This document shows, one piece after another, positions 1 through 9,031 of a stretch of DNA of 64,000 bases; within the stretch, counting starts at the first letter, position 1, and every line of letters starts with the position of its first letter. The position numbers and the translations under genes are program-made. The notes beneath the pieces were generated by a model. It was not told the DNA's origin and did no database searches. It worked only from the letters and a program-made list of their open reading frames with translations. This stretch comes from Syntrophobacter fumaroxidans MPOB (GTDB lineage: Bacteria > Desulfobacterota > Syntrophobacteria > Syntrophobacterales > Syntrophobacteraceae). The DNA lies in NCBI RefSeq assembly GCF_000014965.1, contig NC_008554.1:558001-622000 (forward strand). The letters are read 5' to 3'.

Positions 1-70
1 GTCCTATTTTAAGATCAAAACCGAATCGGTTGCAACTGAACAATGCCGGGATCCGAAAGATATCTCGCAA

Positions 71-400
71 TCAGGCCGCTCGCCTGCTCCTCTTTTTGAG
101 ATTGCCGATCCTGCGTCGAAACGCGTCGGCCAGTTTGCGATTGCCCTCCTCCTTGGCTTTTTCCCTTCTCTCCTTGAGCTCCCTGATCTTCACTTTGATG
201 CCGCGAACGTCGACGGAGCTCTTCTTGGATTTATCGTCCACGATGCCTTTCGCCTCCCTTATGGCGGCAATCAGCTCGTTCTTGTTCATCGCATGAACGC
301 CGACGATTCCCTCGAGAGTCATGGCGAGCTCCCGGAGTTCCTTCGCGGTCATTTTGTCAAGAGGTTTCTCCTTAGTGGTCTTATCCTTTTGCTTACCCAA
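71..400 (-). CDS. Small basic protein with Rho N-terminal-like domain
   Basis: A 109-residue, strongly charged protein. Residues about 15-50 ([11 protein letters not shown]...[13 protein letters not shown]) resemble the Rho_N/SAP-like helix-extended-helix fold, which in the Rho factor binds nucleic acid. The C-terminal half is Lys/Arg-rich with a likely coiled coil and ends KKRSRRAA. The start is probably TTG at 400, because an AAGGAG-like ribosome site lies just upstream inside the stomatin gene; ATG at 352 is the alternative. The frame overlaps the stop of the stomatin-like gene by 8 bases, which suggests translational coupling. A nucleic-acid-binding role is an inference from the fold; no specific function is known to me. 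Confidence 0.7.
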   Translation of the reverse strand: MGKQKDKTTKEKPLDKMTAKELRELAMTLEGIVGVHAMNKNELIAAIREAKGIVDDKSKKSSVDVRGIKVKIRELKERREKAKEEGNRKLADAFRRRIGNLKKRSRRAA

Positions 401-1178
401 TTGGCTGCTCCTTTTCCTGTTTCCTGTCGTAGAGTTCGGCCAGGCGTATGAACGGCCTGAAAAGGTCGATGGGTATCGGGAAGATCGTGGTGGAATTGTT
501 TTCGGACGAAATCTCCCTCAAGGTCTGCAGGTACCGGAGCTGGATCGCCACGGGATGTTCCTGGATGATCTTCGCCGCTTCCGACAGCCGGGACGCCGCC
601 TGGAATTCACCTTCCGCCCCGATGATCTTGGCGCGGCGTTCACGCTCGGCTTCCGCCTGCTTCGCCATGGCCCGCTGCATCTCCTGGGGCAGGTCGATAT
701 GCTTGAGCTCGACAACGGACACCTTCACGCCCCATGGCTCGGTATGACGGTCGAGTATCTCCTGGATGTGCGAATTGATCTTGTCTCTTTCCGCAAGCAG
801 ATCGTCCAGCTCTCCCTGGCCGCAGACGCTTCGCAGCGTTGTCTGAGCCAGCTGACTGGTGGCGTAAAGATAATTCTCCGCGGAAATGACCGCCTTCACC
901 GGGTCCACAACCCTGAAATAGATCACCGCGCTGACCTTGACCGAAACGTTGTCGCGCGTGATGACGTCCTGAGCGGGCACATCCGCGGCCACGAGGCGCA
1001 AACTGACCTTCTGCATGCGGTCGACCATCGGAATGAGTATGATCAGGCCCGGCCCCTTCGCCCGTATCACCCGGCCCAGCCGAAAAATCACGCCCCTCTC
1101 GTATTCGTTCAAAACGCGAATGGCAGTTGCGAGAAACAGCACGGCCAGCACAACCACAATGTACACGCCGATGGGCAT
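393..1178 (-). CDS. Stomatin/slipin-like SPFH (band 7) membrane protein
   Basis: A 261-residue SPFH protein. It has one N-terminal membrane segment ([20 protein letters not shown]), then the band 7 domain beginning [12 protein letters not shown], with the typical slipin stretches [41 protein letters not shown] and an Ala/Glu-rich helical C-terminus. Slipins scaffold membrane microdomains and are usually encoded next to NfeD proteases, as here: the NfeD gene lies immediately upstream, 55 bases away. The start at 1178 is chosen because AAGGAGGAGG precedes it; an upstream GTG at 1202 has no such site. The role as membrane scaffold and NfeD substrate follows from the family and was not shown here. 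Confidence 0.93.
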   Translation of the reverse strand: MPIGVYIVVVLAVLFLATAIRVLNEYERGVIFRLGRVIRAKGPGLIILIPMVDRMQKVSLRLVAADVPAQDVITRDNVSVKVSAVIYFRVVDPVKAVISAENYLYATSQLAQTTLRSVCGQGELDDLLAERDKINSHIQEILDRHTEPWGVKVSVVELKHIDLPQEMQRAMAKQAEAERERRAKIIGAEGEFQAASRLSEAAKIIQEHPVAIQLRYLQTLREISSENNSTTIFPIPIDLFRPFIRLAELYDRKQEKEQPIG

Positions 1179-1233
1179 TTCCTCCTCCTTGGAACCCCGC
1201 ACCCCTTTTGGAGTGGGCTAGAAACAATTTTCA

Positions 1234-2553
1234 CTATCTACCACTGATTTTCCTTACTTTCAACTTTAAATTATGCATCGAGACGACTTGGACCTGTTCT
1301 CCCATAAGAATTTCTTCATCTGCTTCTGCATTCCACAGTTCGCCGTTCACAAACACCTTCCCCGCGGGTCGCAGATCGGTGTGCGCTTCCCCGATGAGCC
1401 CCTCGAACGCCTCCACGCCGATCTGCGGCCTGCTGATCTGGGCGCGAAAGGCGAGACTGGCCACGGTCACGAAAAACGCCGATACCGTGAGGACCGTCGG
1501 AATGAATACGGACATGGCCAGGGCCGTGGTGCTGCCCGGAGCCCGGAAAAGCATGAGGGAACCGAGAACCAGGCAGAGCACTCCCGCGATGCTGAGCATC
1601 CCGTGTGAGGCCACCTTGATTTCCAGAATGAAGAAAATCACCGCAAGGAGAATGATCAGAAAGCCGGCGTAATTTACGGAAAGCGTCTGAAGCGAGTACA
1701 GGGCGAGGATAAGCGAGACGCCCCCGATGACGCCGGGGAAAATCGCTCCCGGCTGGGACAGTTCGAAGTAGAGCCCGGCCAGGCCGATCATGAGCAGAAT
1801 ATAGGCCAGATTCGGGTTGGCGATTCCCCGGAGTACCCGGTGCTGCCAACTGGGCGTCAGGGTGCGCTGCTCGACTGCCCGGGTCTGCAGCACGACAGAC
1901 TTCCCCCCCTTGGAAAGGTTCCATCCGTCCAGCTTCTTCATCAACGCGGGCAGGTCGTCGGCCACCAGGTCGATGACGTTCTCCTTGAAGGCCTCTTCGG
2001 CGGTGGCGGAAACGCTCCGGCGAATGCTCTGTTCCAGCCATTCCGCATTGCGCCCCCTCTGGGCGGCGATACTCCTGGAAAACGCCAGCGTGTCGTTGAG
2101 AACCTTTTCATCCATGGTGCTGGGGACATTCTCTCCTCCGCCCATCACGGGATGTGCCGCGCCGATGTTCGTTCCGGGCGCCATGGCCGCGATGTCGGCC
2201 GCCGCGGTGATGAACACTCCCGCCGACGCCGCTTGTGCTCCGCTGGGATACACGTAGACCACGATCGGGACCTTCGCGTTGAGGATAGCCTGGGCGATGC
2301 CCCGGGTCGAAGTGAGAAGTCCCCCGGGGGTATCGAGCAGAATCACGAGAAACTGAGCGCCGTCCTCCTCGGATGTGGCGACGGCATACCTGATGAAGTC
2401 CTCGACGCCCGGGTTGATCGTGTCCTGAATTTCGACGATGTTGACGTGATCGGAACCGGCAATGCAACCGTTGAAGGGGAAGAGGACGAGGGCGCCGACA
2501 ACAAGAAACCATGCGGCATGAAACGGGATCCTGGCATAAAGGGACTTCAGCAT
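1234..2553 (-). CDS. nfeD: NfeD-type membrane-bound serine protease (ClpP class)
   Basis: A 439-residue long-form NfeD. A signal/membrane segment (AWFLVVGALVLFPFNGC) leads to a ClpP-like protease domain (VEIQDTINPGVEDFIRYAV; LLDTPGGLLTSTRGIAQAI; YPSGAQAASAGVFI with the nucleophile-type Ser in SAG; MAPGTNIGAAHPV). Four or more membrane helices follow (NLAYILLMIGLAGLYFELSQPG...), then a C-terminal OB-fold domain (GLIGEAHTDLRPAGKVFVNGELWNAEAD). Start at 2553 is supported by GGGGAGG a few bases upstream. It forms a two-gene unit with the following stomatin, the normal arrangement for this family; known homologues cleave the stomatin C-terminus. Membrane quality control is inferred from family knowledge. 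Confidence 0.95.
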   Translation of the reverse strand: MLKSLYARIPFHAAWFLVVGALVLFPFNGCIAGSDHVNIVEIQDTINPGVEDFIRYAVATSEEDGAQFLVILLDTPGGLLTSTRGIAQAILNAKVPIVVYVYPSGAQAASAGVFITAAADIAAMAPGTNIGAAHPVMGGGENVPSTMDEKVLNDTLAFSRSIAAQRGRNAEWLEQSIRRSVSATAEEAFKENVIDLVADDLPALMKKLDGWNLSKGGKSVVLQTRAVEQRTLTPSWQHRVLRGIANPNLAYILLMIGLAGLYFELSQPGAIFPGVIGGVSLILALYSLQTLSVNYAGFLIILLAVIFFILEIKVASHGMLSIAGVLCLVLGSLMLFRAPGSTTALAMSVFIPTVLTVSAFFVTVASLAFRAQISRPQIGVEAFEGLIGEAHTDLRPAGKVFVNGELWNAEADEEILMGEQVQVVSMHNLKLKVRKISGR

Positions 2554-2844
2554 CTCAAAACCTCCCCGGGGATGTCTGCTCAAAGACATCGTACGCGCTT
2601 CACCCTGAATGGTACAATACCGGACCTGCCAAAAAGGTCCCGCGGCAGCCGGCGCCCAGGGTATCGATACCTGCGGGCGGGGGTGCCGTGCCGTCGGCAA
2701 CGCACTCGCCGGGCTGAAAGAGACGCGCATGGACAGGCGCGGGTCTTTCAGGAAAAGCCCTCGGCGGGTGGAGCTCAATCCGTACCGCCGGATGGCGAGG
2801 AGCCGGGCTCCACCGATGTTCTCCTATCAAGGCGCGTTCAAGAT

Positions 2845-2976
2845 TACACAACACCTGCCCAGCGGGAGCTGACGCGGGCAAGGATAGACCCCGCCCCTTG
2901 CTACGGACCGATGTGCCGGTCAGACGCGGGGGAGGGCTTTATGCCCTCCCGCCCAATGCCGCCATCTTGAACGCAA
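2845..2976. repeat. Dispersed repeat copy A, running into the UDG 3' end
   Basis: The segment 2903-2976 is nearly the same as 33078-33156 (shared blocks ACGGACCGATGTGCCGG, TGCCCTCCCGCCCAA and TCTTGAACGCAA). The preceding part resembles 32662-32720. It contains a GC-rich inverted repeat GGAGGGC/GCCCTCC. I take it as one member of a mobile or REP-like intergenic family; the transposing partner is unknown. Confidence 0.75.
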
Positions 2977-3695
2977 CCGGTTTTCAAGAGGTCGCGCACC
3001 AGGATCAGGTCCTCCCAGGCTGCAGCCTTCTGCGCCGGCGTGCGCAACAGGTATGCGGGGTGGAACGTGCAAATCAGCGGAATTCCCCGCCAGTAGTGTA
3101 CGCTCCCTCTCAGCCTGGAAATGCTGCTGCCGGTACCGACCAGCGTCTGAGCCGCGCACGCGCCCAACGCACAAATAACGCGCGGTCGAATCGCTTCGAT
3201 CTGCCTGATCAGAAAAGGCCCGCACCTGGCGATTTCCTCGGACTCGGGAGTCCGATTCTTCGGAGGACGGCATTTGACCACGTTACAGATATAGACAGCC
3301 TCCCTGTGGAATCCGAGGGCCTTGATCATCTGGTCGAGCAATCTGCCCGCCCTGCCGACGAAGGGCCGTCCCTGTCGATCCTCCTCCAAACCGGGTCCTT
3401 CTCCCACGAAAACCAGCGGGGCGTGCGCCGAACCTTCTCCGAAAACGATTCGAGTCCTCTCCGAGTGGAGCCGGCAACGGCGGCAACCCTCCAACTCCCC
3501 GGCAATCACCGTCAGGCCGCCCGCCGGGTCCGGCTCCTGCTCGATCGCCTTTTCGGGCTCCGGCAAGCCAACGGCGGGATCGCTCCAAGCCGCCGCCCAA
3601 TCCTCGATACCGGCAACCTGCAGACCGGTCATCACCAGTCGCAATTGACGCAACGTTTCGGCAATATCTCGCTCAGTCTTCCCGGACGGCGTCAT
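2901..3695 (-). CDS. Family 4 uracil-DNA glycosylase
   Basis: A 264-residue UDG family 4 enzyme that removes uracil from DNA as the first step of base excision repair. Four Cys for a [4Fe-4S] cluster are visible: CRRCRLHSERT, KCRPPKNRTPES and ALGACAAQTL. Other signatures are VFVGEGPGLEEDRQGRPFVGRAGRLLD and the late motif CTFHPAYLLRTP. The N-terminal 80 residues are a linker with little conservation. The ATG at 3695 follows AAAGGGGG; the gene overlaps the end of coaBC by 23 bases. The last 25 codons lie in a dispersed intergenic repeat, so the C-terminal tail after LLKTGC is probably acquired sequence and not part of the fold. Confidence 0.92.
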   Translation of the reverse strand: MTPSGKTERDIAETLRQLRLVMTGLQVAGIEDWAAAWSDPAVGLPEPEKAIEQEPDPAGGLTVIAGELEGCRRCRLHSERTRIVFGEGSAHAPLVFVGEGPGLEEDRQGRPFVGRAGRLLDQMIKALGFHREAVYICNVVKCRPPKNRTPESEEIARCGPFLIRQIEAIRPRVICALGACAAQTLVGTGSSISRLRGSVHYWRGIPLICTFHPAYLLRTPAQKAAAWEDLILVRDLLKTGCVQDGGIGREGIKPSPASDRHIGP

Positions 3696-4905
3696 CGTGT
3701 TCCCCCTTTCCAAGCTGTTGCTCCACGCGATCCATAACCATTTCGGCCACTTCCTCCTTGGTCAGGCAGGGCAGTTCGGTGATGGTGCCGTCACGGTCGA
3801 GGATCTTGACCTGGTTCGTATCGGAGCCGAATCCGGAGCCGGACTGGGTGAGATTGTTCGCCACGATGAAGTCCAGGTTCTTCTCGATGAGCTTCTCTCG
3901 GGCATTTTCGATCAGGTTCTCGGTTTCCGCCGCAAAGCCCACCAATACCTGGTGTCTGCCGCCGGGGCGCGACCGCCCGAGCGCGGCGAGGATGTCCGGA
4001 TTCCTGGTCAGCCGGACGGCTTCCTCGCCGGCGATCTTCTTGATCTTCTGCGGCGCCTCCTCCGTCGGGCGAAAATCGCTGACCGCGGCAGCCATGACGA
4101 TGGCGTCCATCCCCGGCGCGAGGGCAAGCACGGATTCCTGCATTTCACGCGCGGTAACCACCTTGCTGAGTCGCACACCCTGAGGCGCGGCAAGCGTGCT
4201 GGGGCCGGAGACCAGGTGCACCTCGCCCGAGCGTCTGGCAGCAACCGTGGCGAGCGCATATCCCATCTTTCCGGTGGATGGATTGCTGATGAATCGAACC
4301 GGGTCGAACGGTTCCCAGGTAGGGCCCGCGCTGACCAGGATCCGCCTTCCGGCAAGGCTCGGGGCGGTGAGCAAACGCCTGGAAGCCTCGAGGATGTCGG
4401 GAATATCGGCCAGGCGGCCCGTTCCTTCTTCCCTGCACGCAAGGCTTCCCACCGCGGGAGGCAATACATGGCAGCCCAGTTCCCGCAATGTGGAGAGGTT
4501 GCGTTGCGTTGCCGGATGTTCGAACATCTTCACGTTCATCGCGGGACAAACGAGCACCGGCGCCGTCGTGGCGAGTAGTATCGTGGTGAGATAATCGTCG
4601 GCGATTCCGGAAGCCATCTTGGCCATCAGGTTGGCGGTGGCCGGAGCCAGGACGACCAGATCCGCCCTGCGGGCCGCTTCGATATGCCCGATTCGAGATT
4701 CGTGTTCCAAGTCGAACAGGTTGGTGAGAACGGGCCGGCCCGACAAGGCCTGAAGAGTGAGCGGCGTGATGAATTCCCGGGCATTCGCCGTCATCACCAC
4801 TTGTACCGCTGCCTGCGCCTTCACGAAGCAGCGTACGATCTCAGCGGCCTTGTATGCCGCGATGCCGCCGCTGACGCCCAGTAGAATCGACTTGTCCTTG
4901 AGCAT
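3673..4905 (-). CDS. coaBC: Bifunctional phosphopantothenoylcysteine decarboxylase / phosphopantothenate-cysteine ligase
   Basis: A 410-residue CoaBC, carrying out two steps of coenzyme A synthesis: ligation of Cys to phosphopantothenate and decarboxylation to phosphopantetheine. The N-terminal flavoprotein (CoaC) half shows ILLGVSGGIAAYKAAEIVR, LAPATANLMAKMASGIADD and the substrate-binding PAMNVKMFEHPATQRN. The CoaB half starts near residue 190 with ILVSAGPTWEPFDPVRFISNPSTGKMG and includes KIKK and GFAAETENL. ATG 4905 is preceded by GGAAGGG; an upstream in-frame extension has no support. It overlaps the downstream UDG gene, so the two are likely cotranscribed. Confidence 0.97.
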   Translation of the reverse strand: MLKDKSILLGVSGGIAAYKAAEIVRCFVKAQAAVQVVMTANAREFITPLTLQALSGRPVLTNLFDLEHESRIGHIEAARRADLVVLAPATANLMAKMASGIADDYLTTILLATTAPVLVCPAMNVKMFEHPATQRNLSTLRELGCHVLPPAVGSLACREEGTGRLADIPDILEASRRLLTAPSLAGRRILVSAGPTWEPFDPVRFISNPSTGKMGYALATVAARRSGEVHLVSGPSTLAAPQGVRLSKVVTAREMQESVLALAPGMDAIVMAAAVSDFRPTEEAPQKIKKIAGEEAVRLTRNPDILAALGRSRPGGRHQVLVGFAAETENLIENAREKLIEKNLDFIVANNLTQSGSGFGSDTNQVKILDRDGTITELPCLTKEEVAEMVMDRVEQQLGKGEHDDAVRED

Positions 4906-5267
4906 GCAATCCCTTCCCGTGTCCCACCTGATTGGACCATTGCCCATGGCACGCCCCGAAGAGCGCGGGCTGAAGCGGTTCCGGAATGCGCCGTCCCAAT
5001 GAAACCCGACGGCTTGCCGGCCTGCCTGCATCGATCCGCCACCGTCATCCCGCCCTGCGTCGGGAACGCATCACCCGTTTGGGCGGGCTGGGGTTTCACG
5101 GCCATCGAACCGTCGTGATCGGAAGCGCCGCAGCGGGGCATGGAAGCGGCCGTCCTCACTTGCGCGCAAGCGGGTGTCCCCATGGAAATATCGGCCTTCC
5201 GGCTTATGCCGCGCCGGCGGTCGTCTCCACCATACGGACGAGCGGGCCGGACACGGGTTCGATCGAT
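4906..5267. other. Gene-free interval between coaBC and a lipoprotein gene
   Basis: This 362-base stretch is GC-rich. Frames through it are short and look like shadows. It should hold the coaBC promoter (minus strand) and the 3' end of the lipoprotein gene. I see no tRNA, long hairpin or repeat in it. Confidence 0.5.
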
Positions 5268-5846
5268 TCAGACTTGACTTCCGGCCGGCGCAACCAATAT
5301 CTCCACGTATGTATAAAACATTTTTTCATACAGATTAATGATACAGGTTCTGTCCGGCTTGTCAAAAATCAGAACGGAGCGCTTGTAACGGAAACCGCCC
5401 TTGAGTTTCCAGTGCTCCCGGGGCAATGCCATCTGGAAAAAGTTGATGAGCGAGTTGACGTCGACCCGCCCCCTCAGGGTCAACAAACCGGCTTTGAGCG
5501 CACCCGCCTGAAACACGTATGAGTCCTTGGACACCAGGTCCAGCTCGGAAGGGATCGGAATGTCCTGAAAATCGTAGAACTGGGGCCGCGGCGCAGTCGG
5601 AGTCGGAGTCGGAGGTGGAGGGCTTGGAGGAGCGGCTGCGGGGGGCGCGCTTGCCACGGGCGTATTCGCCGGGGGAGCACTCGCCGGAGGCTCGCCGGGC
5701 GGGGTGTCCGGTTCGGACGACTGAGCGACGGGGTTGGGGGGAGGGCTCGACTGGCCTACTCCAAGACTGCCGCACCCGCCAAGGGAGATGATGAGGATGG
5801 CTGCGCCAATGACGATCATCATTCGGTAGTGCTTCGGCATCTTCAT
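5268..5846 (-). CDS. Lipoprotein with a Pro/Ala-rich linker, function unknown
   Basis: A 192-residue lipoprotein. Signal peptide and lipobox are clear (IGAAILIISLGGC), then about 60 residues of Pro/Ser/Ala/Thr linker (SPPPNPVAQSS ... PPPPTPTPTAP) that would span from membrane to periplasm. A compact C-terminal domain of about 100 residues follows (FQDIPIPSELDLVSKDSYVFQAG ... VDVNSLINFFQMALPREHWKL ... FDKPDRTCIINLYEK). This resembles conserved deltaproteobacterial lipoproteins in which a small alpha/beta domain carries the sequence LINFFQxxMxxxxW; I cannot name a function. Start 5846 is chosen for GGAGG 9 bases upstream. Confidence 0.85.
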   Translation of the reverse strand: MKMPKHYRMMIVIGAAILIISLGGCGSLGVGQSSPPPNPVAQSSEPDTPPGEPPASAPPANTPVASAPPAAAPPSPPPPTPTPTAPRPQFYDFQDIPIPSELDLVSKDSYVFQAGALKAGLLTLRGRVDVNSLINFFQMALPREHWKLKGGFRYKRSVLIFDKPDRTCIINLYEKMFYTYVEILVAPAGSQV

Positions 5847-6109
5847 TCTCTTGCCTCCATATCCTTGGTCGACGAGTCTTTCAATGGTGTCCCGCGGGCT
5901 CGATATCGATAAGACCGGATCGGACAATCCCCGGGTGAAGGAAAACCACCCCTCCACCGAGGCTCCGGAATCGGCCCGGATTTCCGGACCCCGTTCCCCC
6001 GAACGGCCAACGCAGGCGACCGGGCCTGCTGTCCCGGCAGGCGAGCCTGTCCCGGAACGGGTCGCGCCCGACATTGGGAACGTCGGAAGCGTCCTCATCG
6101 GAACGGGAT

Positions 6110-6757
6110 TCAGCGAAAAAACGGGTTTGTCCTCATCTCCCGTTCTACTGTGGTCCCGGGACCGTGTCCGGGATAAACCAGCGTGTCGCCGGGCAGTGTG
6201 AAAATTTTTTCCTTCACCGACCGGATCAGCCGATCGTGCGAACCGCCGGGGAAGTCGGTCCTGCCGATGGAGCCGGCGAATATTGTGTCGCCGACGAAAA
6301 TGCTTTTCGCTTCAGGGAAATACACGGATACGTGTCCCGGCGTGTGACCGGGGGTTTCGATCACCGACAAACGGATCGGACCGAAGTCCAGGACATCGCC
6401 TTCCTCCAGGGTGCGGTCCGCCGCGAACCGCGGGACGTGCGCACATGCAAGGTCGTCCAGGCCGATCATGTGGTCGTCGAGGAGCGGCTGATCCTTCGGG
6501 TGGAGGAAGATCTCCCCGCCGAGTTCCTCCTTCAGGCTCCAGGCTCCCATAACGTGGTCGATATGAGCATGTGTGATCAGAATGGCGACCGGCTGAAGCC
6601 CGAGTGCCCCGATGCGTCCGGCAATGCGCTCTCCTTCCGCCCCCGGGTCGATGACCACGGCTCGATGAGAGCGTGTTTCGCCGAGGACATAGCAGTTTGT
6701 CCGGAACATGCCCACCGGAATATGTTCGAGGACGATCCGCAAATCCTGGGACGGCAT
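6110..6757 (-). CDS. MBL-fold metallo-hydrolase, glyoxalase II-like
   Basis: A 215-residue metallo-beta-lactamase-fold hydrolase. The metal-binding motif is complete (THAHIDHVMG), with later ligands in ETPGHTPGHVSVYF (His), VGDTIFAGSIGRTDFPGG (Asp) and YPGHGPGTT (His). The size and pattern are those of the small glyoxalase II-like or persulfide-related hydrolases; the substrate cannot be read from the sequence. It lies 6 bases behind the nitroreductase gene and is surely cotranscribed with it. The start ATG follows AAAGGTAGG. Confidence 0.92.
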   Translation of the reverse strand: MPSQDLRIVLEHIPVGMFRTNCYVLGETRSHRAVVIDPGAEGERIAGRIGALGLQPVAILITHAHIDHVMGAWSLKEELGGEIFLHPKDQPLLDDHMIGLDDLACAHVPRFAADRTLEEGDVLDFGPIRLSVIETPGHTPGHVSVYFPEAKSIFVGDTIFAGSIGRTDFPGGSHDRLIRSVKEKIFTLPGDTLVYPGHGPGTTVEREMRTNPFFR

Positions 6758-6763
6758 CGAGAC

Positions 6764-7288
6764 CTACCTTTCGAGTAAAATGAGCTCTTCCAACGGGCGC
6801 CGGTGGGAAGTCTGGTTCCGGTGGGCCGGCACGCCGACCGCGACTACCGCCATGAGCTCGAGGCGTTCGGGCAGTTCCAGTACTTCAAGGATTTTCTCCT
6901 TGTTCTTGAGTATCTCTCCGATCCAGACCGCCCCGAGCTCAAGCGAGTGGAGCGCGAGCAGCAGGTTCTGGATGCACGCGCCGACAGCCTGGCAGTCTTT
7001 CACGTAGTCATAGGAGCTCTCTTTGTCCATGAACACGGGAATCAATACCGCGGAAGACCTGAGAACCGTCGCATACCGAGTCAAGGCGCCTATCTTGTCT
7101 TTCAGCACGGGTTCCCACACGAGTGCGAAACGCCATGGCTGGTTGTTCAGACCGGAGGGCGCCCACGAAGCGGCTCGCAAAGCTTCCACGATCAACCTGC
7201 GGTCGACGGCGGCATCCGTGAATTGCCGGACGCTGCGGCGGGCAAGTATTGTCCGGATCGTATCCGTTTCAGTCGTAACCCCACTCAC
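6764..7288 (-). CDS. Nitroreductase-family FMN oxidoreductase
   Basis: A 174-residue protein of the nitroreductase (FMN/NAD(P)H) family. The signatures are IRTILARRSVRQFTDAAVDRRLIVEALRAASWAPSGLNNQPWRFALV, with FMN phosphate-binding RRSVR and SGLNNQPW, and later LGAVWIGEILKNKEKI...MAVVAVGVPA. A GTG start at 7288 is chosen because GGAGG lies 7 bases upstream. It is the first gene of a two-gene unit with the MBL hydrolase. The substrate is unknown; such enzymes reduce nitro compounds, quinones or flavins. Confidence 0.9.
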   Translation of the reverse strand: MSGVTTETDTIRTILARRSVRQFTDAAVDRRLIVEALRAASWAPSGLNNQPWRFALVWEPVLKDKIGALTRYATVLRSSAVLIPVFMDKESSYDYVKDCQAVGACIQNLLLALHSLELGAVWIGEILKNKEKILEVLELPERLELMAVVAVGVPAHRNQTSHRRPLEELILLER

Positions 7289-7615
7289 TGCGGGACCTCC
7301 ATGTTCTTGCGGCTCAATAAACGGTCTGTGCCGAAAACAGGGCACATAGGCTCGCAAACAGTGAAAAGCAGTATAGTGAGGAAAACACGGTCAGGTCAAG
7401 CAAGGTGCACAAAACCGAGTAAAAAGCATTTCTTACATCGGAAGGTGTTTTGGGATACACAAAAGAGCCTTTGTCAAATATAATTCCCCTTCTTGACTGA
7501 AGCGCCGTTCATTTTGGGATCGCCGGACCGATTCGTATTGAATCGCCAGAAGGGTTCGACGTGTTGTGACCTGCGAGGGGAGGGCGCTTCGGGCGGTTGC
7601 TGCGGGAGGGCAAGA
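7289..7615. other. Divergent promoter region
   Basis: About 327 bases between the nitroreductase (minus) and the STAS gene (plus). The middle (about 7360-7490) is markedly richer in A/T than the flanks, as expected for two divergent promoters. No clear operator or hairpin is seen. Confidence 0.5.
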
Positions 7616-7978
7616 GTGAGTCTCGAGGTTTATTGGGAGGAGCACAGGCCTGTTGTGGAACTGGGGGGAGTTCTCGACCGCGAGTCGGTCCCCGGCATCA
7701 GGAAGGTCCTGTTGCGTCTGGTGAAGGCTAAGGGGATCAAGGACTTGCGTATCGACCTTGCGGAAGTCGAGAGGATGGACACCTCCGGTGTCGCCATGCT
7801 GGTGGAGGTTTTAAGGGTCCTTTCGGCAAGGAAGGGGAAAGTGCACTTGACCAACCCGAGCGAACCCGCCACGCGGATGATCCGACTGGCGCGCCTCAAC
7901 GGGGTCTTCGAGCAGGGCGCCTCGGGGCCATTGGCCGCCTCCGGCGCAGGCCCGCAGCGGCGCGATTCTCGCGGGTGA
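7616..7978 (+). CDS. STAS-domain protein, likely MlaB-type subunit
   Basis: A 120-residue STAS (anti-sigma-antagonist fold) protein: VELGGVLDRESVPGIRKVLLRLV, then DLAEVERMDTSGVAMLVEVLRVLSARKG, with the DTSG loop typical of the fold. In Mla systems the STAS subunit MlaB binds the ATPase and stabilises the inner-membrane complex; the three following genes are ATPase, permease and MlaD, so that role is likely. GTG at 7616 is chosen because GGGAGGG precedes it closely; the upstream frame shows no conserved sequence. The last 20 residues are Gly/Ala-rich and look unstructured. Confidence 0.85.
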   Translation: MSLEVYWEEHRPVVELGGVLDRESVPGIRKVLLRLVKAKGIKDLRIDLAEVERMDTSGVAMLVEVLRVLSARKGKVHLTNPSEPATRMIRLARLNGVFEQGASGPLAASGAGPQRRDSRG

Positions 7979-8060
7979 GCTGAGGGCGGTTCGCGGGGAT
8001 GGCGCGGGTGATCGTCATGCCTTGTGGCGACGGCGCAGCTCACGGCGGTTCGCGGGGATA
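7979..8060 (+). repeat. Short direct repeat between STAS and ATPase genes
   Basis: The 16-mer GGCGGTTCGCGGGGAT occurs twice, about 60 bases apart (near 7985 and 8045), in the gap between two genes of one operon. It may be a tandem duplication that moved the ATPase start away from its ribosome site. Confidence 0.7.
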
Positions 8061-8116
8061 GAGAAAAGGGGTTCGACAAAACCTTTCAAACGGGGCGTTG
8101 GGCACGGGAACTGGAA

Positions 8117-8905
8117 ATGGATTCTTCCGACATGATCGTCGTCGATCGACTGAACAGCCGTTACCGCGGGCACCAGGTGCTCTACGATGTGAGTCTCACC
8201 ATTCCCGGGAGCCAAGTGACGGTGATCATGGGGGTGAGCGGGTGCGGCAAGACCACCCTGTTGCGCCACCTGGTGGGACTCAAACGCACCGATCCGGGCA
8301 GGATCTTCATCGAAGGGGAGGATTTGGGGTCCTTCGACGGACGGCAGTTGGAGGACTACCGGCGCAGGGTCGGAATCCTGTTCCAGAGTGGAGCCTTGTT
8401 CAATTCCATGACCGTCGCCGAGAACATCGCCGTTCCTTTGAAGGTCCATACCCGGCTGGCGGACGAGACGATCCGCCTCATGGCCCTGATCAAGCTGAAC
8501 ATGGTCGGACTGTCCGATTTTTGCGACTTCATGCCCTCGCAGTTGAGCGGCGGAATGAAGAAGCGGGCGGGGATGGCGAGGGCACTGGCGATGGATCCCG
8601 AAATCCTGTTCGTGGATGAGCCTTCCTCCGGCCTCGATCCGATCACCGCCGCCGGATTGGACAGGCTGATCCTGGACTTGCGCGAGGCCCTGGGGATGAC
8701 CATCGTGGTGGTTACGCATGAGCTGGAAAGCGCGTTTCAGATTGCCGACCAGATCATCGTGATGGACCAGGGGCGTCTCCTGGCGTCCGGCACCCCTGAA
8801 GCGATCAGGGCGAACACGGATGAGCGGGTCGTCCAGTTTCTGCAAAGGCGGGCGGATTCGGGACAGACCGGGATCGAGAACTATCTCTCCAGCCTGTTGG
8901 GTTGA
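8117..8905 (+). CDS. mlaF: Mla-type lipid transport ABC ATPase
   Basis: A 262-residue ABC ATPase that would power phospholipid transport between the membranes. Walker A is GVSGCGKTT, the Q-loop lies in GILFQSGALFNSMTVAENIAVPL (the SGALFNSMTV stretch is typical of MlaF), the signature is LSGGMKKRAGMARAL, Walker B is ILFVDEPSSGLDP, and the switch His is in VVTHE. The start is uncertain: ATG 8117 or 8132, neither with a strong ribosome site. It is followed by mlaE and mlaD in the same operon. Confidence 0.93.
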   Translation: MDSSDMIVVDRLNSRYRGHQVLYDVSLTIPGSQVTVIMGVSGCGKTTLLRHLVGLKRTDPGRIFIEGEDLGSFDGRQLEDYRRRVGILFQSGALFNSMTVAENIAVPLKVHTRLADETIRLMALIKLNMVGLSDFCDFMPSQLSGGMKKRAGMARALAMDPEILFVDEPSSGLDPITAAGLDRLILDLREALGMTIVVVTHELESAFQIADQIIVMDQGRLLASGTPEAIRANTDERVVQFLQRRADSGQTGIENYLSSLLG

Positions 8906-9031
8906 TGCGCGGAGTTATCGGGCGGGGAAGGTCCCAAGCGCGAAATGCCTATTGTATTTGACGGTATTCATGAGGAGAAATCGAGGCATGATCGATACCG
9001 GAAGGGGTGAAGGCGGGGCGAGGAGGGCGCG

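Noticed and set aside
1-70. Possible partial gene at the left edge
   Set aside because: The first 70 bases contain no convincing coding signal; the plus-strand frame starting at 30 is a shadow of the Rho_N-like gene.
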